64,000 nucleotides of DNA from Phymatolithon calcareum (lineage: Eukaryota > Rhodophyta > Florideophyceae > Hapalidiales). Below are positions 55,582 to 64,000 of the stretch, one piece after another. The translations under genes and the position numbers were made by a program. Positions within the stretch are counted from its first letter, which is position 1. The number at the start of each line of letters is the position of its first letter. Below the pieces are notes generated by a model that was not told the DNA's origin, did not search any database, and saw only the letters and a list, made by a program, of their open reading frames with translations. Location: positions 2,170,001 through 2,234,000 of the forward strand of contig OZ345358.1 of NCBI GenBank assembly GCA_977006965.1. Reading direction: 5' to 3'.

Positions 55582-56523
55582 CTAAAATCTCGGCTCAATC
55601 AAGTTAGTTTTCCTATTGTGATACTTGATGTTCTTCTTCCGGTTTGCGTCGACGCTCTCCGACACATCTTTGTGCATTTGTTCAAAGCTGCCCTGCAAAG
55701 CATCAATCCCGATCACCTGCATAGACTTGATTTTTTCCACGCTCTTCGCTTCGAAGTCTGCTTCTCCAACTCGAGTCGTATGCAGCATTACTCGCGCCGG
55801 TCTAATGCCCGCCATCACCTCTAGAGGTGTGCGATATGTCCCGTCCTCTCTCGGACCAAGTCGCTTCAAAGGGGCTTCATTAAGTGCGGTCATGATCATA
55901 CCCATCACCGAGGGCCAGTCTTGAGGTCCTAGTTGTAGTTCCGATTGCAAACAGCGATATGCCGCTTGGACATGTTTCATGCAGCTTTCAACCGTACCGT
56001 TAAGCCAAGGTGAGTAAGCAACAGTAAAGTTGTGCTTGATTCGGTGCTCGTTAGCCAGTTCTTTCATCTATTCGTTCCGAAAGTGCGATCCTTGATCACT
56101 TATCCACATTTCCATGATTGTAAACGTGCGAATCCACCTTGAAATCTCCTCTGCGGCAATCTCGGCTGTGGCCCTTGCTGCTGGGCGTAGCGAAGTATAT
56201 GACGACAGATCATCTCGTAAAACTAATACGTATTTGTAGTCGCCAACTCCAGGGCCCATGTATAGGTAGTCAAAGTGTATGACTTCATTCGGGCGCGTCC
56301 CGTGCACTGTAGTCGACAGTGGACGCGGGATCCGGTGTCCTGTTTTTCCAGTGAGGCAGTGGAGACAGTTGGCAACGAACTCTTTGCAGTCTGCTTCAAT
56401 TGAGTCCCAATGATACGTATCTCGCACAGTACTGCAGGTTGACTCTCCGGATCGATGACCTCCTGCTCCACAATGGCCGGGCCAAAACTTGAGTCCTCGC
56501 GGACAACCAGACTCTTCACCCAT
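55582..56523 (-). pseudogene. Gypsy integrase
   Basis: An integrase that would insert element cDNA. The zinc-binding H2C2 domain is visible ('GHCGAGGHRSGEST' ... 'CLHC' near 56480-56360). The catalytic core has 'IHFDYLYMG' (first Asp), 'ISDQGSHF' (second Asp) and 'YSPWLNGTVES' (catalytic Glu). A single TAG at 56068-56070 splits the frame between the second and third catalytic residues. Otherwise the core is well preserved over about 310 codons. Confidence 0.85.
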
Positions 56524-56780
56524 TTTTCAATGTCAGTAGTCGTGAGATTGTTTAGCTCTTTGCCTGGAACAATACCTTCCAATTCGCCTAAAAAGTGCAT
56601 CCGACGCAGCAATCCTTGGTCCACCGAAATTTTGTAGCTCGCCTTTGAAAATGACGGTATTTCCTTCTTCTTCTCAGTAACCTCATTTTCGTATCTTTCT
56701 CTTTCTCGTAGAAAGACAGATACTTTCACAGGATCTACGCTCTTCAGAATAGGATGGCTCATTGGAGCAAACACGCTCAT
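56515..56780 (-). pseudogene. Gypsy gag N-terminus fused to integrase
   Basis: From ATG 56780 the frame reads 'MSHPILKSVDPVKVSVFLRE' and 'RERYENEVTEKKKEIPSFSK', the charged N-terminal start of a gypsy gag. Around 56515 it passes directly into integrase-coding DNA in another frame. The junction marks an internal deletion of the remaining gag, protease, reverse transcriptase and RNase H. Confidence 0.65.
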
Positions 56781-56898
56781 CGCTGATCCAGCCCCCGTGT
56801 ATATTCTCGATCGGATGGGTCTATCTCCGACATTCCCCCGTGTTCTTCCAGTCGCCGTAAACGGCGCTCACAATTTCTCCTGCAGGCTAGAAATTTCT

Positions 56899-57183
56899 AG
56901 AGACACAAGCGTGTCCGCTCAACTAGACTGAATTTTGGTAGAGAAAGTGGAGAGTCCGATGGCCCCTTCTTCAGAGGTGCGGCATCGGTCTCTATCTTTT
57001 ATACCCTTTTCGTATACTACTAAACTACTGCTAGACACTACACGTAATTACTTTAGTGATTACGAACTAACGAACCACGCAATGATTGCGTGCGCCCTTG
57101 TCGTTAAGCCACGTTCTATTCCATGTAGACTACCGCATCTTCCGGTAGTGCTGTATTTGGAGATTGATGTCGCCATATCTACA
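56899..57183 (-). repeat. LTR (5' LTR of the gypsy element)
   Basis: 285 bp. The promoter-bearing 5' LTR in coding orientation. It is the partner of 54807-55091 and is followed inside by AGAAATTTCTAGCC with no obvious tRNA primer-binding site. Confidence 0.9.
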
Positions 57184-57445
57184 CAATTGATATCGGGAGC
57201 TTCAATTATACTCAATTCCATTCCCTTCCATTCCGTGACCAACATGAAACCTACGGCAAGTTCTTCACAAGAAAAATAGTCCCAACTCCGTTTTCATTCA
57301 AACCTCCGCGTGTAGAAGGTACTTGAGCAACTAACGGACGCTAAACGTCTTTTTGACGGTATAGGGTTAAGCCGTGCCTTCCGATTACTAGCACCGCGAG
57401 CCATAATATCTCGTGTACCTGCCCCTCTCAAAGCTGGAGCATGAT

Positions 57446-57499
57446 CGAGGAGAATCAACTGAGGAACATCTTTCGTAAGTGCCTTGCGGGAAGAGAAAT
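57446..57499 (+). repeat. LINE C fragment interrupted by copia LTR
   Basis: GAGAATCAACTGAGG through TGCCTTGCGGGAAGAGAAAT matches 53622-53671. The match ends exactly where the copia LTR begins, which marks the insertion point. Confidence 0.6.
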
Positions 57500-57692
57500 T
57501 GTTAGCAATGAAGGATGACTAGGGTTTACTTAGATGAGAGCGGTAGTACTTATAATGTGCTATCGATCATACATGTGGCTGCAGTGGGCAGACTAGGGCT
57601 GTCTACTGACTATCCAGCCCACTAGTGAAGATCTTACAGGTCTTGAGCGGCAGAATGGGCAGATTTTGGAGTAAACTAGTGAGGATCTGACA
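57500..57692 (-). repeat. Copia 3' LTR and polypurine tract
   Basis: A 193-bp LTR with TG...CA ends: on the coding strand it starts TGTCAGATCC and ends GCTAACA. The coding strand just before it is GAGAGGGGG, a polypurine tract (57693-57701). The RNase H stop lies next to it. Confidence 0.75.
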
Positions 57693-57699
57693 CCCCCTC

Positions 57700-58654
57700 T
57701 CAAACGCTGTTCTCATCGCCGCGTATAAGCAGAATGTTCTGCTTGAATTTGGTCTTGCAAAGCGGTTTTGTTAGAATATCAGCTAGTCGTCCAGTGCCTG
57801 GCACGTGTATAGGGACGATGTTGCCGTTTGAAACTTGCTCGGCGAAGTAGTGGCACCTAATGTCGATGTGTTTCGACCTTGTTACGCCGTTGGCCGAAGT
57901 CATAGCTATTGTGCTCTTGTTGTCAATAAACAGCGGTGTCGGCTGCTTTATCGGGATCTCCCATTCGTTGAAGAGTTGCTGAAGCTAGATGATAACACTC
58001 TACGTGTGGGGTTGTGAATCGCACAAGTTGGCAGACTGGTTGTGGTCGGGGTTGTTCCCTGGCGGAAAGCCGAGGGCGGCCCGAAGCGCGACCTTTAAAG
58101 AAAAAACAATGGATCGAAAGATGACTTGGCAGTATGTGAATTGGATCAATGGAAGAATCTGGAAGCCGCTGAGGTACTTACAGTGTAAGTACCTGTAAGC
58201 TGTAAGCAGCGGTTCTACGGTTTGCCCTTGGTGATCCTTCATGGTGTAAGTACGCATCGAAACCTATGGTACTGTAATGACTGTAATGCTATCTGTAATG
58301 GCTTGCTGTAAAGGCAAGCTGTAATGACAATTTGAAGGGAGCTGTTTGTATAGGAGTATGATAGTGGCGTTGCACACCACACTCCGCCTCAGCAGCTTTG
58401 TAGTACTCGGCCTCGGTGGAAGACAGTGTTACCGCGTTCTGCAAAGTGCTACGCCAGTAGATAAGGTCACCAGCATAACGCACTGCTATGCCGGTTCGTG
58501 AGCGGCGCGTTTGTATACAGGAAGCCCAGTCGCTGCCGCAGTAGACTTCGAGGTCGGGGCTTGCGGTGCGTCGATACTTGAGGCTCATTCCGCGGCGTCC
58601 TGCCAGGTATCGGAGGAGATGCTTGAGCGCCTTCCCGTGCGGTCGGTAGGACAA
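57700..58654 (-). pseudogene. Copia RNase H, split by an insertion
   Basis: The upstream half has 'VYCGSDWASCIQTRRSRTGI' (first Asp of RNase H) and 'LSSTEAEYYKAAEAE' (58,385 area). The downstream half (57,988-57,700) has 'PLFIDNKSTIAM' (catalytic Asp) and 'KHIDIRCHYFAEQV', ending 'GRLADILTKPL'. Between them, 57990-58380 is foreign sequence. The order and motifs are standard for copia. Confidence 0.85.
57990..58380. mobile_element. About 390-bp insert in copia RNase H, family unknown
   Basis: The sequence interrupts RNase H between the two conserved halves. It contains several CTGTAATG units (58270-58325), a GTACTTACAGTGTAAGTAC hairpin (about 58174-58192) and GTGTGG-type sequence at both ends. 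I could not define terminal repeats or a target-site duplication. Limits approximate to 10 bp. Confidence 0.5.
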
Positions 58655-58712
58655 TGCATGTGTCTTGCGATTTTTGAAGCGATGTATCCGACCTTGTAGC
58701 CAACTGTGTCAG

Positions 58713-59183
58713 TTATGAATCGTATCGAAACAAGGGATCGCTGGTACTCCTTGACGGCTGTCGCATCCAGCGCCTGCTCGTCGTCGTGCTTTCCTGTGAG
58801 GTCCGCCATAGGATTATGTGGGAGGAGTGGGGGTTGCATTTCGACATGCTCGCTTCAGTGAGGAGTTTGTTGATGTGCTTGGTGACGGTGAGCTCCACAC
58901 CCTCAGATGTGCGATTGACCCCGATGCCGGCATGCTGCGAAAATGGAGTTTGCTCAGTGATCTGCCACTCGTCGCGCATGGGCTTCAGCAGACTTTCGAG
59001 TAGTGTTGCGGAGGCTGAAGCAAGGAAGAAGTCGTCAGTATCTGCTATCATGCGCGCGACGCGACCTTGTCCATCCTTGTAGACAAAGACAGAAGGCTCC
59101 GCAGTAAGCGCTTTCCAGCCCCATTTAACCAACTGTGCATTCCTATGTCTTTCCCAGAGAAATCCCCCGTCAGGAGAACCCAT
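58713..59183 (-). pseudogene. Copia reverse transcriptase, 3' half
   Basis: 'VKWGWKALTAEPSVFVYKD' leads into 'IADTDDFFLASAS', which stands at the position of the copia catalytic box (YVDD). The first residues of the box are altered but both Asp are present. 'QHAGIGVNRTSEGVELTVTK' then matches the copia connection region. The frame then degrades. Confidence 0.75.
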
Positions 59184-60202
59184 CTGCGCGCGTTCGAGGA
59201 GGACGATCCGTCCGAGCGTCGCGGCTGCTTCATCACTACGCGGAATCTTGTGTCGGCTGGCGCGCCCGAGTATGCACCGGAGACATCTACAGACCGGATG
59301 TGCTCATTATTGAGTGCGATATGCGCGTATAGGAGGCGCCGAGCGGTGTGTGACGGCGTCTGCGCCGCCGTACTATCTGGTTCGTAGTGAATTCCGGGCT
59401 TCATCAGATCGCCCCGCGCTGTGCAGCGGGAGGATAGCTTTTCGATCGCGCCCAGTACTGTAGTCTTGTACTTGTAGGTCCATTTTGGATGCACTGGACG
59501 GTCTCCGTGCTGCTGGTCGACGAACGACCAAGCGCCGAGAGCGATGCTGCGGTTAATAAAAGCATCGTGGGATGCGGCCCACTCTTGTTCATGAAGACCC
59601 CTTAGAGCTTCAGCAATAGAGCGCGGGTCGGCTGGTACTGTGCGAGTGGCCATCGTTGCAGTGACTTCTGCTCCTGGATGCAGTGCTTGGCCTTCGGGAA
59701 CGGCATTTGTACTAGCTATATCACGCTCTTCCTCGACAGGTAGACGGAATCGCAGAGGCTTACGAGTGCTTTGGCGGAAGCGCACTGAGTGCGTGCGCAA
59801 GGTCGGAGCCCGTGTTGTTTTATTTGTTGTGGTGGATATCGAGCTATCTCTTCGCTTTTGCGTTGAATTTGAAGTGCGCTGGGTGGGTGGGAGATCGGTC
59901 TGTGTTGCGTCGAACGTGCGAGTATCGTTTGTCTCAGAATTTGACGTGCTTCCTGCCCCTGTGAGACGTTGGTCGATCTTTGATGAATCGCGTGCCATGC
60001 GTGGAGGTCCGCAAGACTGAATATCGCTGCTTTGATTGATGGGCGCGAAGCCAGCGGACCGGCAAAAGTCAAGTAACTTTGTTCGTGGATCATACACATC
60101 GAACGTAGCAGAGGAGGGCGCCGAAAGGTACCTTCGGAGGAGGCCGCGTGGAGTGAGGCTGTTTTCCACGTGCCTTGTTCGGAATGAAGCCAAAAGCGCC
60201 AA
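59048..60202 (-). pseudogene. Copia linker and reverse transcriptase, 5' half
   Basis: The first 170 codons are a Ser/Thr/Arg-rich linker after the integrase. 'HPKWTYKYKT', 'SRCTARGDLMKPGIHYE' and 'RSVDVSGAYSGAPADTRFRV' follow; the last holds the first catalytic Asp of the copia RT. The frame is open for 384 codons but shifts to another frame near 59,180 before the second catalytic motif. Confidence 0.8.
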
Positions 60203-60602
60203 ACGGGATTGCCCGGCCCAAGTTTGGCTTCACCCCAAAGAGCAGCTCTGTCGGGCAGAGCTTTTCTCCAGCCTTCGGGATCGCGTTCCATTTGGCTGCG
60301 CAGTCCGAGACGGGGAGCTCCCAAAAGTTCTTAGGCAGCTTGTCACTTAGAAGTTGTGTGTGCATGCAGTTCTTAAGGACTCCTAGGGCGCGCTCAGCCT
60401 TGACCGACATTTGCGGGCTGTTCGGGACTTTTTTTGCTATTACCGTGCCAGTGCGTTGGGCGAAACGGAGGAGTGCTCCAGCTGAGAACTCTGGAGCTCC
60501 GTCCGACTGAATTCGTAGGACCGGACGTCCAGTGGCGCGTTGTAGCTTGCGTAGAGCGATGACTAGTGCACGACTAGTGGCCGCTTTTGTGCGTGTGGGC
60601 AA
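60090..60602 (-). pseudogene. Copia integrase core
   Basis: 'RPVLRIQSDGAPEFSAGALL' is the second catalytic Asp region of the copia integrase. 'VPNSPQMSVKAERALGVLKN' carries the position of the catalytic Glu (SPQ.NG..ER type, here 'VKAE'). 'LLFGVKPNLGRAIPFGAFGF' follows. The first Asp lies upstream in another frame. Confidence 0.75.
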
Positions 60603-60787
60603 CGCTTTTACAAAACCCGAGCCTTGTCTACGGCTACAGTAAAGTACCTGTTTCCCTAGATGGACTGTTGCAGTGGTCCGGCCGTGCCGGTGCTGATTTT
60701 TGCCAGTGGCGACACGTTTCTGTCCGTGGAGGAAAGATGCGGGGTTCTCGTCAACTTCGCATCATTGCAAGGGACACAGGTGTACTC

Positions 60788-61376
60788 TCATTTTTCTCCG
60801 GAGGTTTCACTGCGCAGCGACGGGAAGGTAGCAAGCAGAAGTGGCATGGCGACAGGGTGCGGGTGGGCAAAAGATTCGTGCAGTTTTCTGAGGGCTCGCG
60901 GTATGCGAAATCTCGACCGTATAGACGGCCTATGCGCTTGTGATGCAGATGCGTTTGGGCACGGGACGTCGAATGCGTATACATTTCCTGTTCTAGTACC
61001 AGAGGCAACAACGCGGGGAGGCTCCTTGGTAGTTTTTGGCGTGACGAAGAATCGATGTCCTTGGATTAGTATGTCGTTGTAATCGGCGATGCGTGCTGCG
61101 TTTTCCTCATGGTGTTCGTGTGGCACTAAGTGTACATGGTAGACTGCGCTAGAGCGACACTTCGGTGTCTTTACCGCACATCATCGCCTGGCGACTCTGG
61201 GGGCAGAATCTTCCTAAGGTTATGCAGATTCTTCCTTCAAATTTTGCTTTAGTGTTCGATAGCTGGACAGCCTGCCTAACATATTGCACATGCCTCTTCG
61301 CCTCGTTCTCGATGAATGAAACCTCTGGATTGGACCGTGTGATGCTAGCATTTTCGACACTCTGGTTGGTCTTCAC
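60788..61376 (-). pseudogene. Copia protease/pre-integrase remnants
   Basis: Two frames (61126-60788 and 61376-61149). The first has 'FFVTPKTTKEPPRVVASGTR' and 'ALRKLHESFAHPHPVAM', the gag pre-integrase and start of the zinc-binding integrase domain. The second has no recognised motif but is at the position of protease or gag. Confidence 0.5.
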
Positions 61377-61489
61377 TGCCTCCTACCCCCGATTTCACAA
61401 CGAAAGAAGAACCGAGTTGGCGGCCTTCGATAATGGTGCTATTGAAATAGCATTTACTCGAATGTATTAATTTTTTCGAATATTTACAG

Positions 61490-61620
61490 GATATTTAAAT
61501 ATATTTGTTTTTTCTCGCGAAATAAAATGTATTTATTTCTGCCCCACGAAATTAAAATATATTTATTTTTGTCCTCAGATTATATAAATATATTATCACC
61601 CTCCAAAATTATTTAATTAT
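61490..61620. other. AT-rich island
   Basis: About 130 bp of A/T-rich sequence with repeated AAATATATTT motifs between the copia relic and the gypsy LTR. No gene. Confidence 0.7.
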
Positions 61621-61942
61621 TGTAATGCCTTTGAATGGGCATTATGATGCGCACCTCAGAGAGATCTTTTCACTGCTCGTTAGCCAATCATCGTTGAGTA
61701 CCTCCGGGAGATTTTAGTAGAAATAGCTCGCCAAGTTCACATAGCAGAGAGAGAGGAGGAGAACAACCGAGAACACACACCCAACACTCCAACACACAAC
61801 ACAATAGTGGAGACACTCACTGTCTCCACGGGCACACGTTTCCGAATAAACGAACCCGCACAGACAACTTTACTGTGCGGGGTGCCCTCTAGTGTGCCTT
61901 CGTGCACGCACTTAACGACGCACAGCCAACGCGTACGTTACA
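61621..61942 (+). repeat. 5' LTR with adjacent primer-binding site
   Basis: Starts TGTAATGCC and ends CGTTACA, so the first and last five bases are an inverted pair (TGTAA/TTACA). TGGTGGATCTGCTAC follows directly at 61943, the position and TGG start of a tRNA primer-binding site. The five bases before the LTR are ATTAT. Confidence 0.75.
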
Positions 61943-62102
61943 TGGTGGATCTGCTACTCGTTTTCAAACCTCGCACATAGCTCTTGCTCTGCGCTCTCCT
62001 CGTTGCCAACTTTCCTGCTTCGCGCTTCGTCCCCAGCGCACACGCCGTTTCGATACTTGCCTCGCTGTATTCTCGCCGTTTCGTTTCATCCTGTCTCACA
62101 CC

Positions 62103-63044
62103 ATGGCGACGAACAACGCGGTAGAACAAAACTACATGGCGCGACAAATTATTGTCGCCCAACAGAAACTCCACGACACCTTCGTGTATCGCCCCGATAT
62201 GGACTCTTCGTACTGTATCTCGGGCGCGGCGGACCTCTGTCGTGACCTCAATGTACGCAATCCGGTGGATATTGCTCGTCTTCTCACTGCCGAACTTCGG
62301 AACTGCCGTCCTATTCAGGATGTCGTGGAGGCGCACATCGCGTCGCACGAACCTAGTGACGGTCCGCAAACGCCTTGTTCTCCTGTCTGTCTTTTGGAAT
62401 TCGCTCTCTCCAACAATCGCGTGTATACCAAACCAACGGCGGACCTCACCAGCGCTCTTTCGCGCTACGTCAAACCTCCGACTATGGACGTAAATGAGCA
62501 TTTTTCTGCCCATTTGGCCAAGGAGGAAGACTTGCTTCGCCGCCGCGACGTTCGCATTTCATCCGACGCTCTTCACGAGGCGATGTACGGTAGTACCACT
62601 CCAGCTGGCAAACACGTTTCTGGTGCTGTCGAAGACGCAATCGTTGCTCGACTTCTCGACTCCTTACGTCCGTCCGAGCCGGATTTGATCGAGCATTTGG
62701 ACCGCCTCATCTGGGGTGAGTCAAACTGGACTCTGACCACTCTTATTGAATCCATACGCTCGTACGAACGCAAGATGAACTCTTTACCGGCCTCTTCTTC
62801 CTCCGCTCATGGATCTGCCCTTATCAAGCACTATCAGGCAAAGACTGAAGCTCGCTCATCTCGCTCTACCGCACGAGCTTACAATTGTACGACCCCACTA
62901 CGTATCTCCGCTCTGCTCGTTCGCGTCCTGTTTCTGCCGAACTTCCGACGAAGCGGATCCGCTCTGAACCGATTCCCGGGGACAACGACAATCCGACCCT
63001 CATTCAATCGATTGCACATATTTCCTCCGTTGCGGACACACTGA
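62103..63044 (+). pseudogene. Gypsy gag
   Basis: The capsid-type protein of the element. ATG 62103 ('MATNNAVEQNYMARQIIVAQ') is a better start than upstream codons, since the frame before it lies across the LTR and primer site. The protein is helix-rich, with 'LLDSLRPSEPDLIEHLDRLI' near 62650-62710. Similarity to a normal gag layout holds to about 62880; after that the frame loses coding character while the neighbouring frame becomes the zinc-knuckle region. Confidence 0.7.
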
Positions 63045-63352
63045 AAAGTATGTATGCCGACCGAAACCCCGGCGCGGTACCGGACAAGTCCTCTAGGAAA
63101 CCAAGACGCGCCCCAACCCAGCGGTCAACACACTGTTTACGCTGCGGGAGCCCTTCTCACCACATTTCTGATTTTTCTATCGAGGACGATGACGTCGGCA
63201 AGGATATGCGGGACGCGAACACTGCCAACAACGGTTTCAATCCGCTTCCTCGGTATGCCGAGCACAGATCTTCGCTCGCCCATACGTGGATACTGCGCGA
63301 GACCCGTTGGCCTAAGTCTTGGCTTCAATCGCCTCGCGATTCAAAAAACTAG
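62885..63352 (+). pseudogene. Gag C-terminus with damaged zinc knuckle
   Basis: Lies in the -1 frame relative to gag. It holds 'CLRCGSPSHHISDF', a CX2CX4HX4C nucleocapsid knuckle in which the last Cys is Phe, one base change from TGT. Either a -1 frameshift joins it to gag, or it is decay; the lost Cys favours decay. Confidence 0.6.
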
Positions 63353-63909
63353 ACTTGGCTGGCATCTCTCCCTGGCATGCCAGCCCGATCCAAGATCCAT
63401 GGTCACTGTCCATCGACTCAGGCCAAATTGTTTGCGGTGTCTCCGCCTACGCTCAGCTGCAGTCGACCTCTCGTTTCACAACATCTATCAAGCTCCTCAA
63501 CTCGATACATGGTTCTGTCACTGCCTTGTTTGACACTGGTGCCGAGCGCACCTGCATCTCTACAACTCTGTTCCACAAAATGCGTTCCAAAGACAAATCT
63601 ATGAGTCTCTTCGATCCCTCTCTTCGTCTCTCTGGAGCCAACGGATCTCTTCTCTCCGTCAAAGGCGCTGTTCGTTTTCCTCTTTCGCTCACACATCGTA
63701 TTTCTGTCACAACAGACGTTATCGTCTGTGATAATCTCTCGCACGATGTTATCCTCGGTTTGGACGTTCTCATCAGCACCCGCGCTGTCATCAACTTTCA
63801 CGACCAGTCCGTGATGTTCCGCTCTCCTGACCCATCCGTTTCTCCGGAGTATGCTTACTTTGTCACTGTTCCTGTTCCGGAGACCTACCTCACCTGTCCG
63901 ATGATGTGA
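63319..63909 (+). pseudogene. Gypsy aspartic protease
   Basis: 'ALFDTGAERTCIS' (about 63514) is the active-site DTGA of a retropepsin. 'DVILGLDVL' (about 63748) is the matching C-terminal flap motif ('ILG.D.L'). It is again one frame back (-1) from the preceding part. The frame ends at a TGA at 63907, just before reverse transcriptase would be expected. Confidence 0.75.
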
Positions 63910-64000
63910 CGATTCTTCCGCGACAACAACAGCTTTTGGTGGCACATTTCTCCTCCCCGCCGCGCTCTCCCGTGGTTTTGGCCCTCCCGAACGTGACTTC

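Larger units (their letters stand above)
54807..57183 (-). mobile_element. Internally deleted Ty3/gypsy LTR retrotransposon
   Basis: A 2,377-bp minus-strand element with two LTRs of 285 bp each that begin TGTAGAT and end GTGTCTCT on the coding strand. The 5-bp duplication CAATT flanks it (54802-54806 and 57184-57188). The 1.8-kb interior holds the start of gag joined to integrase and a chromodomain-like tail. Protease, reverse transcriptase and RNase H are missing. LTRs are very similar, so insertion is fairly recent. Confidence 0.9.
57500..61376 (-). mobile_element. Broken Ty1/copia LTR retrotransposon
   Basis: A minus-strand copia element in the order pre-integrase, integrase, reverse transcriptase, RNase H, polypurine tract and 3' LTR. 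All coding parts carry frameshifts. The 5' LTR was not found. An insertion of about 390 bp splits RNase H. The right boundary is approximate, near an AT-rich island. Confidence 0.85.
61621..64000 (+). mobile_element. Ty3/gypsy retrotransposon, 5' half, runs off window
   Basis: Begins with a 322-bp LTR, then gag, a zinc knuckle and an aspartic protease in three successive frames. The reverse transcriptase and 3' LTR would lie beyond the window. It is a different family from the element at 54807-57183. Confidence 0.85.

Noticed and set aside
57184-57300. A third copy of the 285-bp LTR
   Set aside because: Similarity stops at the CAATT duplication. Only two LTRs are present.

Overview
The window is eukaryotic nuclear DNA. 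Evidence is a 20S proteasome alpha-5 subunit, an elongin-B-like protein, a bZIP factor, a copper P-type ATPase, an ionotropic-glutamate-receptor-like gene with three short GT-AG introns, and many retrotransposons. Most host genes are single-exon and sit in small GC-rich islands within repeat-rich, AT-richer DNA. An ammonium-transporter relic suggests a nitrate/ammonium-scavenging phototroph. A florideophyte-type red alga would fit, but that is inference and no single gene proves it.

Layout. 1-2061: no gene recognised. 2062-3789 (-): iGluR-like channel gene in four exons. 4051-4140: two short hairpins. 4330-9800: non-LTR retrotransposon (LINE) debris, including a minus-strand LINE (family B) split by a 5'-truncated plus-strand LINE (family A) with a 14-bp target-site duplication, and a MULE relic. 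10390-11096: a C2H2 zinc-finger gene facing a degraded copy. 11.1-18.2 kb: almost empty apart from a decayed LINE A end. 18284-22526: gene island with bZIP, elongin-B-like, proteasome alpha-5 and an Ala-rich unknown. 22.9-25.6 kb: MULE relic, LINE relic and ammonium-transporter pseudogene. 26386-31188 (-): a 1,600-residue copper ATPase with eight intact metal-binding domains plus a degenerate ninth. 31.2-34 kb: hairpins and a small membrane protein. 34.0-37.1 kb: a tRNA-derived SINE interrupted by a LINE A insertion, then a pogo/Tigger-like DNA transposon with TA duplications. 37.5-46 kb: decayed multi-membrane-segment genes, a LINE A copy, an 818-bp Harbinger-like element with TTA duplications, and two tandem repeats. 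46560-46849 (-): a SINE with a 12-bp duplication. 46.9-53.6 kb: nothing convincing. 53.6-64 kb: LINE relic, an internally deleted Ty3/gypsy element with two 285-bp LTRs, a broken Ty1/copia element, and the 5' half of another Ty3/gypsy element running off the window.

The host genes do not form a pathway together. The strongest leads are the copper ATPase with an expanded metal-binding array, the compact iGluR-like gene lacking an amino-terminal domain, and a transposon record precise enough to order insertions: LINE A into LINE B, LINE A into LINE A, and LINE A into a SINE. No operon, CRISPR array, virus or toxin gene was recognised.
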